Shown here: piece after piece, positions 26,501 through 34,416 of the stretch
Numbering within the stretch: the stretch's first letter is position 1
Layout of the letters: every line of letters starts with the position of its first letter
NCBI GenBank assembly: GCA_934476085.1
Contig: CAKSNE010000007.1
Location: forward strand, 1-64,000
Direction: 5' to 3'
Origin: an uncultured Eubacteriales bacterium
GTDB taxonomy: Bacteria; Bacillota; Clostridia; Oscillospirales; Acutalibacteraceae
DNA: 64,000 nucleotides
The notes under the pieces: model-generated
Told to the model about the DNA's origin: nothing
Databases searched by the model: none
What the model saw: the letters and a program-made list of their open reading frames with translations, nothing else
Made by a program: the position numbers and the translations under genes

Positions 26501-28585
26501 GCTTATGATGGCATTAAATTTACAGTAACCGCAAACAGCGGAAGCTCATCAGATATTCAAATTGAACTCGGCGGATATGAAACAGGATATAAAGCATTAA
26601 AATCAGGTAGCAATGAGTTTGTAATTGACTTTAAAGAATGTGGCATAGATCCGTCTGCGGTAAGTGATATAAACTTTTATGCTAACGGAGCTTATAACTT
26701 TACTATAAGCGATATCATCGGTTATAAAAAATCTGTTGCTCCGTCATCAAGTTCATCTTCAACTACTACAACAACTAAATCAGGTGAAACAACAAGTGGT
26801 AAAGTTATATTTGATGCTGAAAATCCGACTTATCCAAATCCTTTGCGTTCAGCTGGTTGGAATATAAATAATCAATCAAGCTATATTGTAACAAAAGGCG
26901 ATAGAAAAGCATTAAAGATTACAAGAACAAGTCAGTATGATAATATTTCAGCCGAGTGGGTAGGCAATTTTAGTAAAATAGCAAGCTCTGCTGAAAAATT
27001 ACAAGTTTGGCTCTCAGGTGATGAAAATGCTATGCTCACCACTAGTGTAAAAGGCGGTTTTTCATTTGGTTTCCAAACAAACGACGGTAATTTTTACTTT
27101 GCATCAAGCGGAACCGATTGTTCTTATAATATAACAACAGGCGGTGGAGTTTACTCGGTAGATTTAAGAGACTTAAAGGTTATGAAAGCCAAAAACAGTG
27201 CTTATACAGATAAAAACGGCGTTGTTTACAGTAATCGTCTTTGCGGAATAGAAGATTGGACAAAACTTGATTTTAGCACTATTGCAGATAAGTTATCTTC
27301 TGTTATTTTAAACTTTGGTAGTATTCAAAGCATCTCACCGGCTGCTTATAACGGAACTTCTTTCTACGTTGATGATCTTGAATTTGTTGGTGGTCAAAAT
27401 GAATCTTCAACAACAATCTCTACAAAGCCAACACAGCAAGAAAAAACAGTTACAATAGATGGTGTTAAAATAGTGAACGACGGTAACGAATTTACACTTC
27501 CTGTATCAACAAAGGATGGGTTTGTAGCTTACTTTGATGGAACAAATTTCTATGATGCAAACACTAAAGTTGCACTTGATACCGATAAAACATTTACAAC
27601 TGTTGCAATAGGTAAGCTTCAAATGCTAAAAGGAGCTTCTATTAGATTAGGCGATGTCAGCGGTATGAGATTTTTTACAGTTGCCGACCCTGATATGCTA
27701 GATAAATTACCGGCTGGCACAGTTGTATCAAAAGGTACATTAATTACACCTGTTGATTTATTGGGTGGAGAAGAATTAACTTTAGATTCAACTTGTCAAA
27801 AGCTCAATGTTCTTTATCAATCCAATAGCTATTATCAAAATGGTAATACATTTGTAGGTTCAATCGTTAATATTAAAGATTCTAATATTACAAGAGAATT
27901 TTTAGGTAGAGGTTATATAACAATAACTTACGGTGATTTTACAAAAACTATATATGCTGAAAGCAACGATAATGCTCGTTCAATTGCTTATATAGCAAGC
28001 GTTTATAAATCTGATTCTCAAAGTGGTTATTCGAGTCTTAGTCCATCGCTTAAAGAATTAGTTGATAAATGGGCAAGTAAGTATGTTGACGCTAATGATA
28101 GCAATATTGATTTTGAAGATAATGATGCAAGTATGGTAACATTAGTAGGTACTGATGTATCAGCTGAAATCGTTGATAAAAATAATTCAAAAATGCTTTG
28201 TGTAAAACATACTAAAGACTATGATTATCTCGGTTCAGATAAATATGCCAGAATAGCGGTTGATGCCGGTAGTGCTACCGATATTACTTTTGACGCCTTT
28301 TATGAAGGTTGGGCAACTAAAGAGGCCCATTATGGTATTGAAGTAAATGGTGTTCAGTATTGGGATCAGTCTTGGGATAACGGAAAAATAACAAAAGTAT
28401 CAAAAAATTATAGTGTACTTAATGAAACATTTACTGAACTTAATGGTAAATTCGGTGTAGAGGGAGTTTCATCTTTAAAAATCACTGCAGATAATATTAA
28501 ATCAATTGATGCAATCCTTATCCGACCGATAAACTATCAAGATGGTCAAGTAGTTTATGTTGATAACATTAATATTGTTAAATAG
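23564..28585 (+). CDS. Secreted modular glucanase-esterase: GH16 + CE2-like SGNH + carbohydrate-binding-like modules
   Basis: 1,673 residues. The signal peptide ends near ASAED. GH16 covers about 30-305, with catalytic E156-I-D158-L-M-E161, so it should hydrolyse beta-1,3 and/or beta-1,3-1,4 glucans. Module A1 (about 349-543) and its homologue A2 (about 1082-1278) share RTSQYDN, GFxTxDGxxYFA and YxDDLEFV and look like carbohydrate-binding beta-sandwiches. A CE2-like esterase (about 575-900) has GDSIT with Ser725, GTNPD, and His872 in GHNGHP. Another beta-sandwich lies at about 930-1055, and unknown C-terminal domains at 1295-1673. Thr/Ser linkers separate the modules. No dockerin, sortase signal or SLH domain is present, so it is a free or sugar-bound enzyme. 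Confidence 0.9.
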   Translation: MMKKILSIILVILMITGSFAIAATFDASAEDGWELVWNDEFSGNTLDTTKWENMNTKKSAPRPKESEVQEDNAYVEDGKLIIKNEIGKCEPGSSAKYTTARLMTMDMFKYGKFEIRAKCAEATGTNSAFWTWGFPNDPNYKFHYWPKGQFEWTYGEIDLMERFNAVEWNNANYRTIKSQLHFIGPYKDKSGTVHTNKSEWSKTTYDSVKPGDVKSELSIGQDYGTSWHTFGCEWNADEIKLFRDGIQYGTLDLRFKSDTYPTAADAMDVFREYCQKFIISDWMGSYGPVSGDSTFQIDYFRVWQKPGCLINYNEYGTSAYNSAKKVQTMDTNLATSEEVYYQPELKGNASYTIFDADASSVKYPTAPQGAIANSIASKEKRNALRIKRTSQYDNVCIQFPGDYSSVAQKAKYLRMWVACDEGAMYYADQKGGVSYGFRTTDGKYYFANGEKGLNYCSSNVSYFGNYHWVDLSNLKLTETDVNKYDSCGDRLKDVKGGQTTSFSSIAGKIDAVYVNFGVISGMGNATGVNDCYYIDDLEFVNDATVGTTSSTSASTSKSTVTTTTTKSSDTATNVSVYNNSKIKLLGRAFQVGSKYSSGMASANSSVCLPWAGDGIEYSYTSSNKISLTAKVSVGGSTYGKTSFTLLVDGVENGYYYINSTATDTQFQEYTLTFNNLPSGTHTARLVRRDKNFAAAHTYLKSLSFNGTLNNAPATSNLKIEFIGDSITVGDGLSEAEGNDITKAWAYLTAKGVNAEYSIVGKEGYNTQKILDQNLYKSWSTVANNIDYSPTKKANMVIINLGTNPDNNEDTFYSNAVKLINIVRNIHGSNVKVLWVYNMMTAQYLSKMQLLKTNGYVNGVVELKRDTSGHNGHPTAKGQLESANILINYLKTNYNYNGTTQTESSTTTTTTSKSSSSSSTTTTTTKSGQVVSGEKVLNWNKQSNYYCSGTSSKQDGSITVSNSSTSSATRIINSWGNNVSAYDGIKFTVTANSGSSSDIQIELGGYETGYKALKSGSNEFVIDFKECGIDPSAVSDINFYANGAYNFTISDIIGYKKSVAPSSSSSSTTTTTKSGETTSGKVIFDAENPTYPNPLRSAGWNINNQSSYIVTKGDRKALKITRTSQYDNISAEWVGNFSKIASSAEKLQVWLSGDENAMLTTSVKGGFSFGFQTNDGNFYFASSGTDCSYNITTGGGVYSVDLRDLKVMKAKNSAYTDKNGVVYSNRLCGIEDWTKLDFSTIADKLSSVILNFGSIQSISPAAYNGTSFYVDDLEFVGGQNESSTTISTKPTQQEKTVTIDGVKIVNDGNEFTLPVSTKDGFVAYFDGTNFYDANTKVALDTDKTFTTVAIGKLQMLKGASIRLGDVSGMRFFTVADPDMLDKLPAGTVVSKGTLITPVDLLGGEELTLDSTCQKLNVLYQSNSYYQNGNTFVGSIVNIKDSNITREFLGRGYITITYGDFTKTIYAESNDNARSIAYIASVYKSDSQSGYSSLSPSLKELVDKWASKYVDANDSNIDFEDNDASMVTLVGTDVSAEIVDKNNSKMLCVKHTKDYDYLGSDKYARIAVDAGSATDITFDAFYEGWATKEAHYGIEVNGVQYWDQSWDNGKITKVSKNYSVLNETFTELNGKFGVEGVSSLKITADNIKSIDAILIRPINYQDGQVVYVDNINIVK

Positions 28586-28647
28586 ATAGGCTGTAAAGCG
28601 ATAGTTTTTTCATATATTTTCTCTTAATGTGCAGTTTTGACTGCGTA

Positions 28648-28690
28648 AAGCCACGGTTTTCTTAAAAAGAAAACCGTGGCTTATTTCTTT
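28648..28690 (+). terminator. Strong intrinsic terminator after the GH16-CE2 gene
   Basis: A 16-bp stem (AAGCCACGGTTTTCTT / AAGAAAACCGTGGCTT) with a T-rich tail. Confidence 0.9.
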
Positions 28691-28800
28691 TGTTTTTATT
28701 GACTTTAAAGAATTATAATAGTATAATAGTTTCAATCGCAAAAAACAGTCTTAACAATGAAAGGGGCAAAAGTTGGTTTTAATTAAAACCGGTGCTATTT

Positions 28801-29286
28801 ATGTTGGAAAAATTAAAACAAGAAATGATAAAATATTTTGAGGGCGATCCTAAAAGAATACAACATTTTATAAAAGTTTACTTCTTTTGTGAAATGATAG
28901 GTAAATCAGAAAAATTAAGCGAACAAGAAATGTTTGTGCTTCTTTCAGCTGCATTGACTCATGATATTGGTGTTAAACGTGCTGAAGAACTTTTTGGCAG
29001 CACAAACGGGAAGTTTCAAGAAGCACTTGGTCCGAGCATTGCAAGAGAGTTGTTAACTAAACTTGAATTTGATACATATACTATTGAGAGAATTTGTTTT
29101 TTAATTGCTCATCATCATACTTACGATAATATTAAGAATAAAGATTATCAAATTTTAGTTGAAGCCGATTTTTTGGTTAATTTATATGAAGACGGTGTTT
29201 CTGATGTCGCTGTTAACAGTGCGAGAGAAAAAATCTTTAAAACTGAGATGGGAAAAAGTATTCTTGATACAATGTTTAAAATTTAA
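28801..29286 (+). CDS. HD-domain phosphohydrolase-like protein
   Basis: 161 residues from ATG 28801; an in-frame GTG three codons earlier is possible and neither has a good ribosome site. The HD fold is shown by an early His, LTHDIGV (HD pair) and AHHH, the metal-binding set of HD phosphohydrolases. It lacks the GYP extension, so it is not a c-di-GMP-type enzyme. The substrate may be a nucleotide or phosphate ester. It stands alone ahead of the tRNA gene, with no clear partner. Confidence 0.78.
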   Translation: MLEKLKQEMIKYFEGDPKRIQHFIKVYFFCEMIGKSEKLSEQEMFVLLSAALTHDIGVKRAEELFGSTNGKFQEALGPSIARELLTKLEFDTYTIERICFLIAHHHTYDNIKNKDYQILVEADFLVNLYEDGVSDVAVNSAREKIFKTEMGKSILDTMFKI

Positions 29287-29298
29287 TTAAAAAATATC

Positions 29299-29327
29299 TT
29301 GACATTTGGATGAAAATTAAGTATAAT
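29299..29327 (+). promoter_or_regulatory. Consensus promoter of tRNA-Leu
   Basis: TTGACA (29299-29304), 17-nt spacer, TATAAT (29322-29327): a perfect consensus promoter 21 nt before the tRNA. Confidence 0.85.
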
Positions 29328-29348
29328 AATTTAAGTGCTTGACACTAT

Positions 29349-29436
29349 GCCGCTGTGGCGGAACTGGCAGACGCCCGGGACTTAAAATCCCGTGGGTGAA
29401 TAACCCGTACCGGTTCGATTCCGGTCAGCGGCACCA
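29349..29436 (+). tRNA. tRNA-Leu (UAA)
   Basis: An 88-nt class II tRNA. The acceptor arms GCCGCTG and CAGCGGC pair and are followed by A and an encoded CCA. The anticodon loop CTTAAAA gives anticodon UAA, reading UUA leucine codons. A long variable arm (GGGTGAATAACCC) and the T loop GTTCGATTC are present. UUA is frequent in this AT-rich sequence, which fits the strong promoter. Confidence 0.97.
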
Positions 29437-29437
29437 A

Positions 29438-29476
29438 AAAACTCCCTAACTTATGCAGGTTGGGGAGTTTTTGTTT
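29438..29476 (+). terminator. Terminator of tRNA-Leu
   Basis: AAACTCCCTAACTT / AGGTTGGGGAGTTT imperfect stem followed by TTTG and TTTT. Confidence 0.85.
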
Positions 29477-29500
29477 TAAAAAATAAATATTTAAAAAAGT

Positions 29501-29534
29501 AAAAGCTCAAATTTTTAAAATTTGAGCTTTTTTT
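29501..29534. terminator. Second hairpin terminator
   Basis: AAAAGCTCAAATTTT / AAAATTTGAGCTTTT stem with an A-run before and a T-run after; backs up the tRNA terminator. Confidence 0.75.
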
Positions 29535-29850
29535 ATATATAAAACCGATTATATATGGTTATTATAATATGGAAGTTAATATAACACGTTGAAATCTATG
29601 TTTAAAACACAGGTTTTATAATAAATAAATAACAATATTTGTATAATGAAGTTGTTAATTCTTTAAAACCCACATTTTTATATTTGGAGCATACTGTTTG
29701 GTTTTGTATAAATAAATCAGTATATCTTGGTTAAAATGATACAAAAAATAAAAATATAATAAAATCTTTTTGTTTATATGTCATATTGCACAAAACAGAG
29801 ATGTTTTATTTGTGCATTCATACAAATGTCTGAAAAAATCAAAAAAATGC
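29535..29850. other. AT-rich non-coding stretch upstream of the ydj-like cluster
   Basis: No supported gene. An open frame from 29770 joins the dehydrogenase in frame but has no ribosome site and overlaps the promoter. An imperfect inverted repeat (GCACAAAACA at 29788-29797 with TGTTTTATTTGTGC at 29802-29815) could be a regulator site. Confidence 0.5.
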
Positions 29851-29879
29851 TTGAAATCAACATTTTTTTGTTGTATTAT
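29851..29879 (+). promoter_or_regulatory. Promoter of the ydj-like operon
   Basis: TTGAAA (29851-29856), 17-nt spacer, TATTAT (29874-29879). Confidence 0.65.
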
Positions 29880-29897
29880 AAAGATGCAAAAAATAAT

Positions 29898-29921
29898 ACC
29901 ACAACGAAACAACATTGTGGT
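29898..29921 (+). promoter_or_regulatory. Candidate operator, ydj-like operon
   Basis: A perfect inverted repeat, ACCACAA (29898-29904) / TTGTGGT (29915-29921), 10-nt spacer, lies between the promoter and the ribosome site. A bound repressor here would block transcription. The regulator is not proven; the DeoR protein at 37549 is the obvious candidate. Confidence 0.5.
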
Positions 29922-29946
29922 TAAAGAAAAAGGAGATATAAAAATT

Positions 29947-31047
29947 ATGATGCACGCTTTAAAAAGATTCGGTACTGCTTTTGGCGGTTACAAAATGATG
30001 GAACATTATCCGGAACCAGAATGTGGTCCAGACGACATTATCATTGAAATCAAGGCAGCAGCTATTTGTGGCGCCGATATGAAACACTGGGGTGTTGACA
30101 ACGGTTATGATGATACTAACTGTGAAGGTCAACAACAATCAGTTCGTGGTCACGAATTTGCCGGCGAAATCGTTAAGGTTGGCGAAAACGTAAAAGACTG
30201 GCATGTTGGTCAAAGAGTTGTTTCTGACAACAGCGCACATGTTTGCGGCGTATGCCCTGCTTGTGAAAGCGGCGACTTCCTTTGCTGCGAAAGCAAAGTA
30301 AACCTTGGTCTTGACAATAACACTTGGGGCGGCGGCTTCTCAAAATATTGTAAAGTTCCCGGTGAAATTCTTGAAATTCATAAACATGCTATCTGGGAAA
30401 TCCCTGAAGGCATTAAATATGAAGAAGCAGCAGTTCTTGATCCAATCTGTAACGCTTACAAAGCAGTAGCTCAACAGTCACACTTAATTCCTGGTCAGGA
30501 TGTTGTAGTATTCGGTACCGGTCCTCTCGGTTTGTTCTCAGTACAGGTTGCTAAATTAATGGGTGCTGTAAACATTGTTATGGTTGGTCTTGATGACGAT
30601 ACTAAAGTAAGATTTGATGTTGCTAAAGAGCTTGGTGCTACACACTGTGTAAACGGTTCTAAAGAAGATGTTGTTGCTAGATGTACAGAAATCTGCGGCA
30701 GAGATAATCTTGGTCTTGTAATTGAATGTTCAGGTGCTAACATTGCTTTGAAACAAGCAATTGAAATGACCAGACCAAACGCTGAAATCGTTAGAGTTGG
30801 TATGGGCTTTAAACCATTAGAGTTCTCAATCAACGATATCACTGCTTGGAACAAGAGCATCATCGGTCATATGGCTTATGATTCAACTTCTTGGAGAAAC
30901 TGTATCAGATTATTACAATCAGGTCAAATCAAAGTTGAGCCTATGATTACTCACAGACTCGGTCTTTCACAGTGGAAAGAGGGCTTTGACGCAATGGCTA
31001 AAAAAGACGCTATCAAAGTTATCTTCCATTACGATTACGAAGACTAA
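29947..31047 (+). CDS. ydjL: Zinc-dependent alcohol/polyol dehydrogenase, YdjL-like
   Basis: 366 residues from ATG 29947 (GGAG 9 nt upstream). It is a medium-chain dehydrogenase with the catalytic zinc region ICGAD and GHEFAG, four structural-zinc cysteines (CGVCPACESGDFLC) and the Rossmann motif GTGPLG. From memory it matches E. coli YdjL closely over its whole length, including MKHWG and LGLDNNTWGGGFSKYC. It should oxidise a hydroxyl of a polyol or sugar acid with NAD(P); the natural substrate is unknown. First gene of an operon ordered as dehydrogenase, epimerase, MFS, dehydrogenase, aldolase, kinase, reductase. Confidence 0.9.
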   Translation: MMHALKRFGTAFGGYKMMEHYPEPECGPDDIIIEIKAAAICGADMKHWGVDNGYDDTNCEGQQQSVRGHEFAGEIVKVGENVKDWHVGQRVVSDNSAHVCGVCPACESGDFLCCESKVNLGLDNNTWGGGFSKYCKVPGEILEIHKHAIWEIPEGIKYEEAAVLDPICNAYKAVAQQSHLIPGQDVVVFGTGPLGLFSVQVAKLMGAVNIVMVGLDDDTKVRFDVAKELGATHCVNGSKEDVVARCTEICGRDNLGLVIECSGANIALKQAIEMTRPNAEIVRVGMGFKPLEFSINDITAWNKSIIGHMAYDSTSWRNCIRLLQSGQIKVEPMITHRLGLSQWKEGFDAMAKKDAIKVIFHYDYED

Positions 31048-31084
31048 TAATTAATAAAAAATAATTTACGAGGGTTGAGAAAAA

Positions 31085-31786
31085 ATGAGAAAAATGTTAA
31101 TTGCTCCATCAGTAGGTTGTTGTGACTTATTCAAAGTTGAAGAACAGGTTAAATTAATTAATGAAAAATCTGATTTACTTCACATGGATATTAAAGACGG
31201 CGTTTATGTTCCAAGTTTCGGTATCGGACCTGACTTTTTAGATTATTTAAACAAACATGTTGATAATCTAAAACCTATGGATGCTCACCTTATGGTAAAG
31301 CATCCGCAACAGTACATAGAAACTTTTGCTAAAGCAGGCGCTACATATATAACTCCGCATACAGATTGTATCGAGGGCGACGCTTTTGTAACAATTAATA
31401 AAATCAAATCGCTCGGTTGTAAAGCCGGTGTGGCTCTCAGCCCTTCAGTTCCTTTATCAACAATTGAGTATTATCTTCCATTACTTGATAAAGTAACAAT
31501 AATGATTGTTGACCCGGGAATTTCAGGTCAAGCAGTCGATGAGCAAATGTTTGTTAAAATTAAGCAATTAGCTGAAATTAGAAAGAAAAGAAATCTAAAC
31601 TTCCTTATTGAAGCTGACGGTTCAATGAACAAAGAGCTTTACGCTCGACTTTATAAAGCCGGTGCTGATGTAGTTGTTTTCGGTCCACCTGCACTTTGGA
31701 ATAAATCAGAAGATTTTAACGAAGCTTTTAAAATTGCTGAAAACGAATTTAATTCAGAGCTTGATGGTTTGACAAGAGAAGTTTAA
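31085..31786 (+). CDS. Ribulose-phosphate-3-epimerase superfamily protein, AlsE-like
   Basis: 233 residues, RBS GAGGG. It is a TIM barrel of the ribulose-phosphate epimerase family, with HMDIKDG (metal His/Asp), DAHLMV, MIVDPGISGQ and EADGS. The C-terminal region ALWNKSEDFNEAF resembles allulose-6-phosphate 3-epimerase (AlsE) more than Rpe. It would invert C3 of a ketose phosphate. As far as I recall, the E. coli ydj cluster has no such gene, so this is an extra step. Position between the first dehydrogenase and the importer shows a role in the same pathway. Confidence 0.85.
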   Translation: MRKMLIAPSVGCCDLFKVEEQVKLINEKSDLLHMDIKDGVYVPSFGIGPDFLDYLNKHVDNLKPMDAHLMVKHPQQYIETFAKAGATYITPHTDCIEGDAFVTINKIKSLGCKAGVALSPSVPLSTIEYYLPLLDKVTIMIVDPGISGQAVDEQMFVKIKQLAEIRKKRNLNFLIEADGSMNKELYARLYKAGADVVVFGPPALWNKSEDFNEAFKIAENEFNSELDGLTREV

Positions 31787-31850
31787 AAATCGGATCAAAG
31801 TTAATTATAAAATTAACTTTATATAAAAATTTTTTGAGGAGAAAAATGAT

Positions 31851-33233
31851 ATGAGCAAATCTAATTTAAACATTGGCGCAAGACTTGACCGCTTGCCTCA
31901 ATCAAAATGGCATATCAAAATGTGGCTTGTTACAGCATTTGCACTTTTGGTATGTTGGTCAAACGGAATCGGTGGTGCGGTTCAAAATATTCTTTTAAAT
32001 GAGCTTCATTGGTTAAAAGAAGGCTCAACATTACTCGCTATGTGGGGTACAACCTACACAGCAGGTCAGCTTTTCGGTGCTCTCATCGGTGGTCCTATCG
32101 GTGATAAAATCGGTCGTAAAAAAAGTATTATTTTATACGAAGTTATCCACATTATCGCTATGATCGGTGGTGCAGCTTCACCTAACATTTATGTATTGTA
32201 TGTATTCAGACTTCTTCAAGGTTTAGCACTCGGTGCTCTCTTGGTTGTATTGTTCGCTGGTTTCACAGAATATGTTCCTGGCAAAAACCGTGGTACATGG
32301 TCAAGCCGTACATCATTCATCGGTAACTGGGCTCACCCAATTTGTAATGGTATCGCTTTGATAATCGTTTCAACAGGCGTTAGCATGAATGCAAACTGGA
32401 GAATTCAGTTCATGATTCCTTCAATTTTATCAATCATCGCTTGCATCTTCATTCTTAAAAAATTCCCTGAATCACCAAGATGGTTGGAATCACAAGGCAG
32501 ATATGAAGAAGCAGAAGCTATCATGTCAAAAATTGAAAAAGAAATCGAAGCTTCAACAGGTAAACCATTACCGGAAGTTGTTGTTGAAGAACCAAAAGAA
32601 GTTAAAAAACTTCCTTACTCTGCATTATTTAAAGGTAAATTATTAAAGAGAACCATCGTTGGTTCACTCGTACTTATCGGTATGAACACAATCCAGTATA
32701 CATTGATGAACTGGATGCCTTCATTGCTCAACCAAATGGGTTATGATACATCTAAATCACAGTTTATGACAATGTTTGGTTTGTTCGGTGCTCCATTCGG
32801 AATTTTCATCGCTTCACTTATTATGGATAAACTTCCTCGTAAAGTTATGGGCGTATTACTTCTCGGTGGCATGGCTGTTTTAGGTATTGCAACAGGTCTT
32901 TTAGCAGATAAACTTGGTATGACAGGTCTTATTGTAATGACATTCTTGCTTAACACTGTTATCTATATGTATGTTTGCTATGCATCAGCTGTTTATGTAC
33001 CTGAAATGTGGCCAACATCAGCTAAGTTATCAGGTTCAGGCTTTAGTAACGCTATGGGTCGTGTAAGTAACATCTTCTTCCCATTCTTAGTTACAAGCAT
33101 TGCTGCTAACGTTGGCGCTTACGGTGTATTTATTCTTCTTGCTATCGTTGCTACTATTATCGCAGTTGCAGTTATCTTCCTTGGTGTTGAAACCAGAGGC
33201 GAATCTGTTGAAGACATCGGTAATGTAGACTAA
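31851..33233 (+). CDS. ydjK: MFS sugar-acid/polyol importer, YdjK-like
   Basis: 460 residues, about 12 membrane helices. It has the major-facilitator loop motif GDKIGRKKS after TM2, PESPRWLESQGR in the central loop (sugar-porter hallmark) and a cytosolic loop at about 225-255. The N-terminus GARLDRLPQSKWH and FAGFTEYVPGKNRGTWSSR match E. coli YdjK as I remember it. It is a proton- or ion-coupled importer of the cluster's substrate across the cytoplasmic membrane. The ribosome site GAGGAG lies 10 nt before ATG 31851. Confidence 0.88.
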   Translation: MSKSNLNIGARLDRLPQSKWHIKMWLVTAFALLVCWSNGIGGAVQNILLNELHWLKEGSTLLAMWGTTYTAGQLFGALIGGPIGDKIGRKKSIILYEVIHIIAMIGGAASPNIYVLYVFRLLQGLALGALLVVLFAGFTEYVPGKNRGTWSSRTSFIGNWAHPICNGIALIIVSTGVSMNANWRIQFMIPSILSIIACIFILKKFPESPRWLESQGRYEEAEAIMSKIEKEIEASTGKPLPEVVVEEPKEVKKLPYSALFKGKLLKRTIVGSLVLIGMNTIQYTLMNWMPSLLNQMGYDTSKSQFMTMFGLFGAPFGIFIASLIMDKLPRKVMGVLLLGGMAVLGIATGLLADKLGMTGLIVMTFLLNTVIYMYVCYASAVYVPEMWPTSAKLSGSGFSNAMGRVSNIFFPFLVTSIAANVGAYGVFILLAIVATIIAVAVIFLGVETRGESVEDIGNVD

Positions 33234-33256
33234 AATTCACAAACTATATACAAAAA

Positions 33257-33284
33257 GGTGTCCGGTATTAATTTATCGGACACC
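33257..33284 (+). other. Intergenic mRNA hairpin without a T-run
   Basis: GGTGTCCG / CGGACACC stem in the 91-nt gap between the importer and the second dehydrogenase, followed by GAAAAAC rather than Ts. It may stabilise or process the operon mRNA rather than terminate it. Confidence 0.65.
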
Positions 33285-33324
33285 GAAAAACCTCAAACAA
33301 ATTTATTAAAGGAGATTTGCTGTT

Positions 33325-34380
33325 ATGAAAAACTCAGAAGCTATTTTGGTAACCCCTAAGCATTTTGAAATTCAGGAATGTGCTGTTCCTGAACCAAAAG
33401 ATAATGAAATTTTAATGAAAGTTGAATATGTCGGAATGTGTGGTTCTGATATTCACGGATTTGAATTTGGTCCATTTATCCCACCTAAAGATCCTAACCA
33501 AAAAATCGGTCTTGGTCATGAAGTAGCCGGTGAAGTTGTTAAAATCGGTTCAAAGGTTACAAAATTCAAAGTTGGCGATAAAGTTCTTATTGAGCCAGGT
33601 GTACCTGATGACAGCTGTGAATACTGCCGTACAGGCCGTTATAATATTTGTCCTGATGTTGACTTTATGGCAACACAACCAAACTACAAAGGTGCTTTAA
33701 CTCAATATATGACACACCCTGAGGAATGGACATATCATATTCCTGAAGGTATGTCAACTATGGAAGGCGCACTCGTTGAGCCTGCTGCAGTTGGTATGCA
33801 TGCTGCAATCCTTGGCGGAGCAATGCTCGGCAAAAGTATCGTAATTCTTGGTGCCGGTTGTATCGGACTTATGGTTTTGCAAGCTTGCAAGAGCTTGGGT
33901 GCTACTGATATTACTGTTGTTGATGTATTAAACAAAAGACTTGAACTTGCTAAAAAACTTGGCGCTTCAAGAGTCATCAACGGCAAAGAAGAAGATACAG
34001 TAGCTGTTTTAAGATCAGAAGAATTATATGGTAACCGTGGCGTAGATTTAGTATTTGAAGCAGCAGGTTCTGCTTTCACAGCAGGTCAGGCAGTTCAAAT
34101 CGTTGCTCGTGGCGGTAAAATTATGATGGTTGGTACTCATTCAAAACCTGTACCAATTGATTTCTTGAAAATCAATCGTGAAGTTACAATTCAAACTTCA
34201 TTCCGTTATTGCAACAACTTCCCACAGACAATCGAAGCTATTGCAAGCGGTAAATTCAATGTAAAAGATATGGTAACACATATTTATGATTACAAAGATG
34301 TTCAAAAAGCATTTACTGAAGCTATTGACCCTGTTAAAAAAGCCGATATGGTTAAAGGCGTTGTAAAGGTTTCAGACTAA
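33325..34380 (+). CDS. ydjJ: Zinc-type dehydrogenase, YdjJ-like
   Basis: 351 residues, RBS AAAGGAG. It is a medium-chain dehydrogenase close to sorbitol dehydrogenase, with MCGSDIHG and GLGHEVAG for the catalytic zinc, Rossmann GAGCIG, and IYDYKDVQKAF near the C-terminus. It matches YdjJ of E. coli closely from memory (PFIPPKDPNQ, CPDVDFMATQPNYKGALT). The structural-zinc lobe reads DDSCEYCRTGRYNIC, so the first Cys of the usual CxxCxxCx7C set is replaced by Asp and structural zinc is probably lost. It likely oxidises a second position of the sugar or polyol. Confidence 0.9.
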   Translation: MKNSEAILVTPKHFEIQECAVPEPKDNEILMKVEYVGMCGSDIHGFEFGPFIPPKDPNQKIGLGHEVAGEVVKIGSKVTKFKVGDKVLIEPGVPDDSCEYCRTGRYNICPDVDFMATQPNYKGALTQYMTHPEEWTYHIPEGMSTMEGALVEPAAVGMHAAILGGAMLGKSIVILGAGCIGLMVLQACKSLGATDITVVDVLNKRLELAKKLGASRVINGKEEDTVAVLRSEELYGNRGVDLVFEAAGSAFTAGQAVQIVARGGKIMMVGTHSKPVPIDFLKINREVTIQTSFRYCNNFPQTIEAIASGKFNVKDMVTHIYDYKDVQKAFTEAIDPVKKADMVKGVVKVSD

Positions 34381-34416
34381 TTTAAAGAAAAATAAAAAGT
34401 TTTAAGGAGAGTTATT

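Noticed and set aside
28801..29286. HD protein as another c-di-GMP phosphodiesterase
   Set aside because: It lacks the HD-GYP extension and is only a general HD-fold protein.
29770..29946. Upstream extension of the first ydj-like dehydrogenase
   Set aside because: No ribosome site, overlaps the promoter and operator, and the family start is at 29947.
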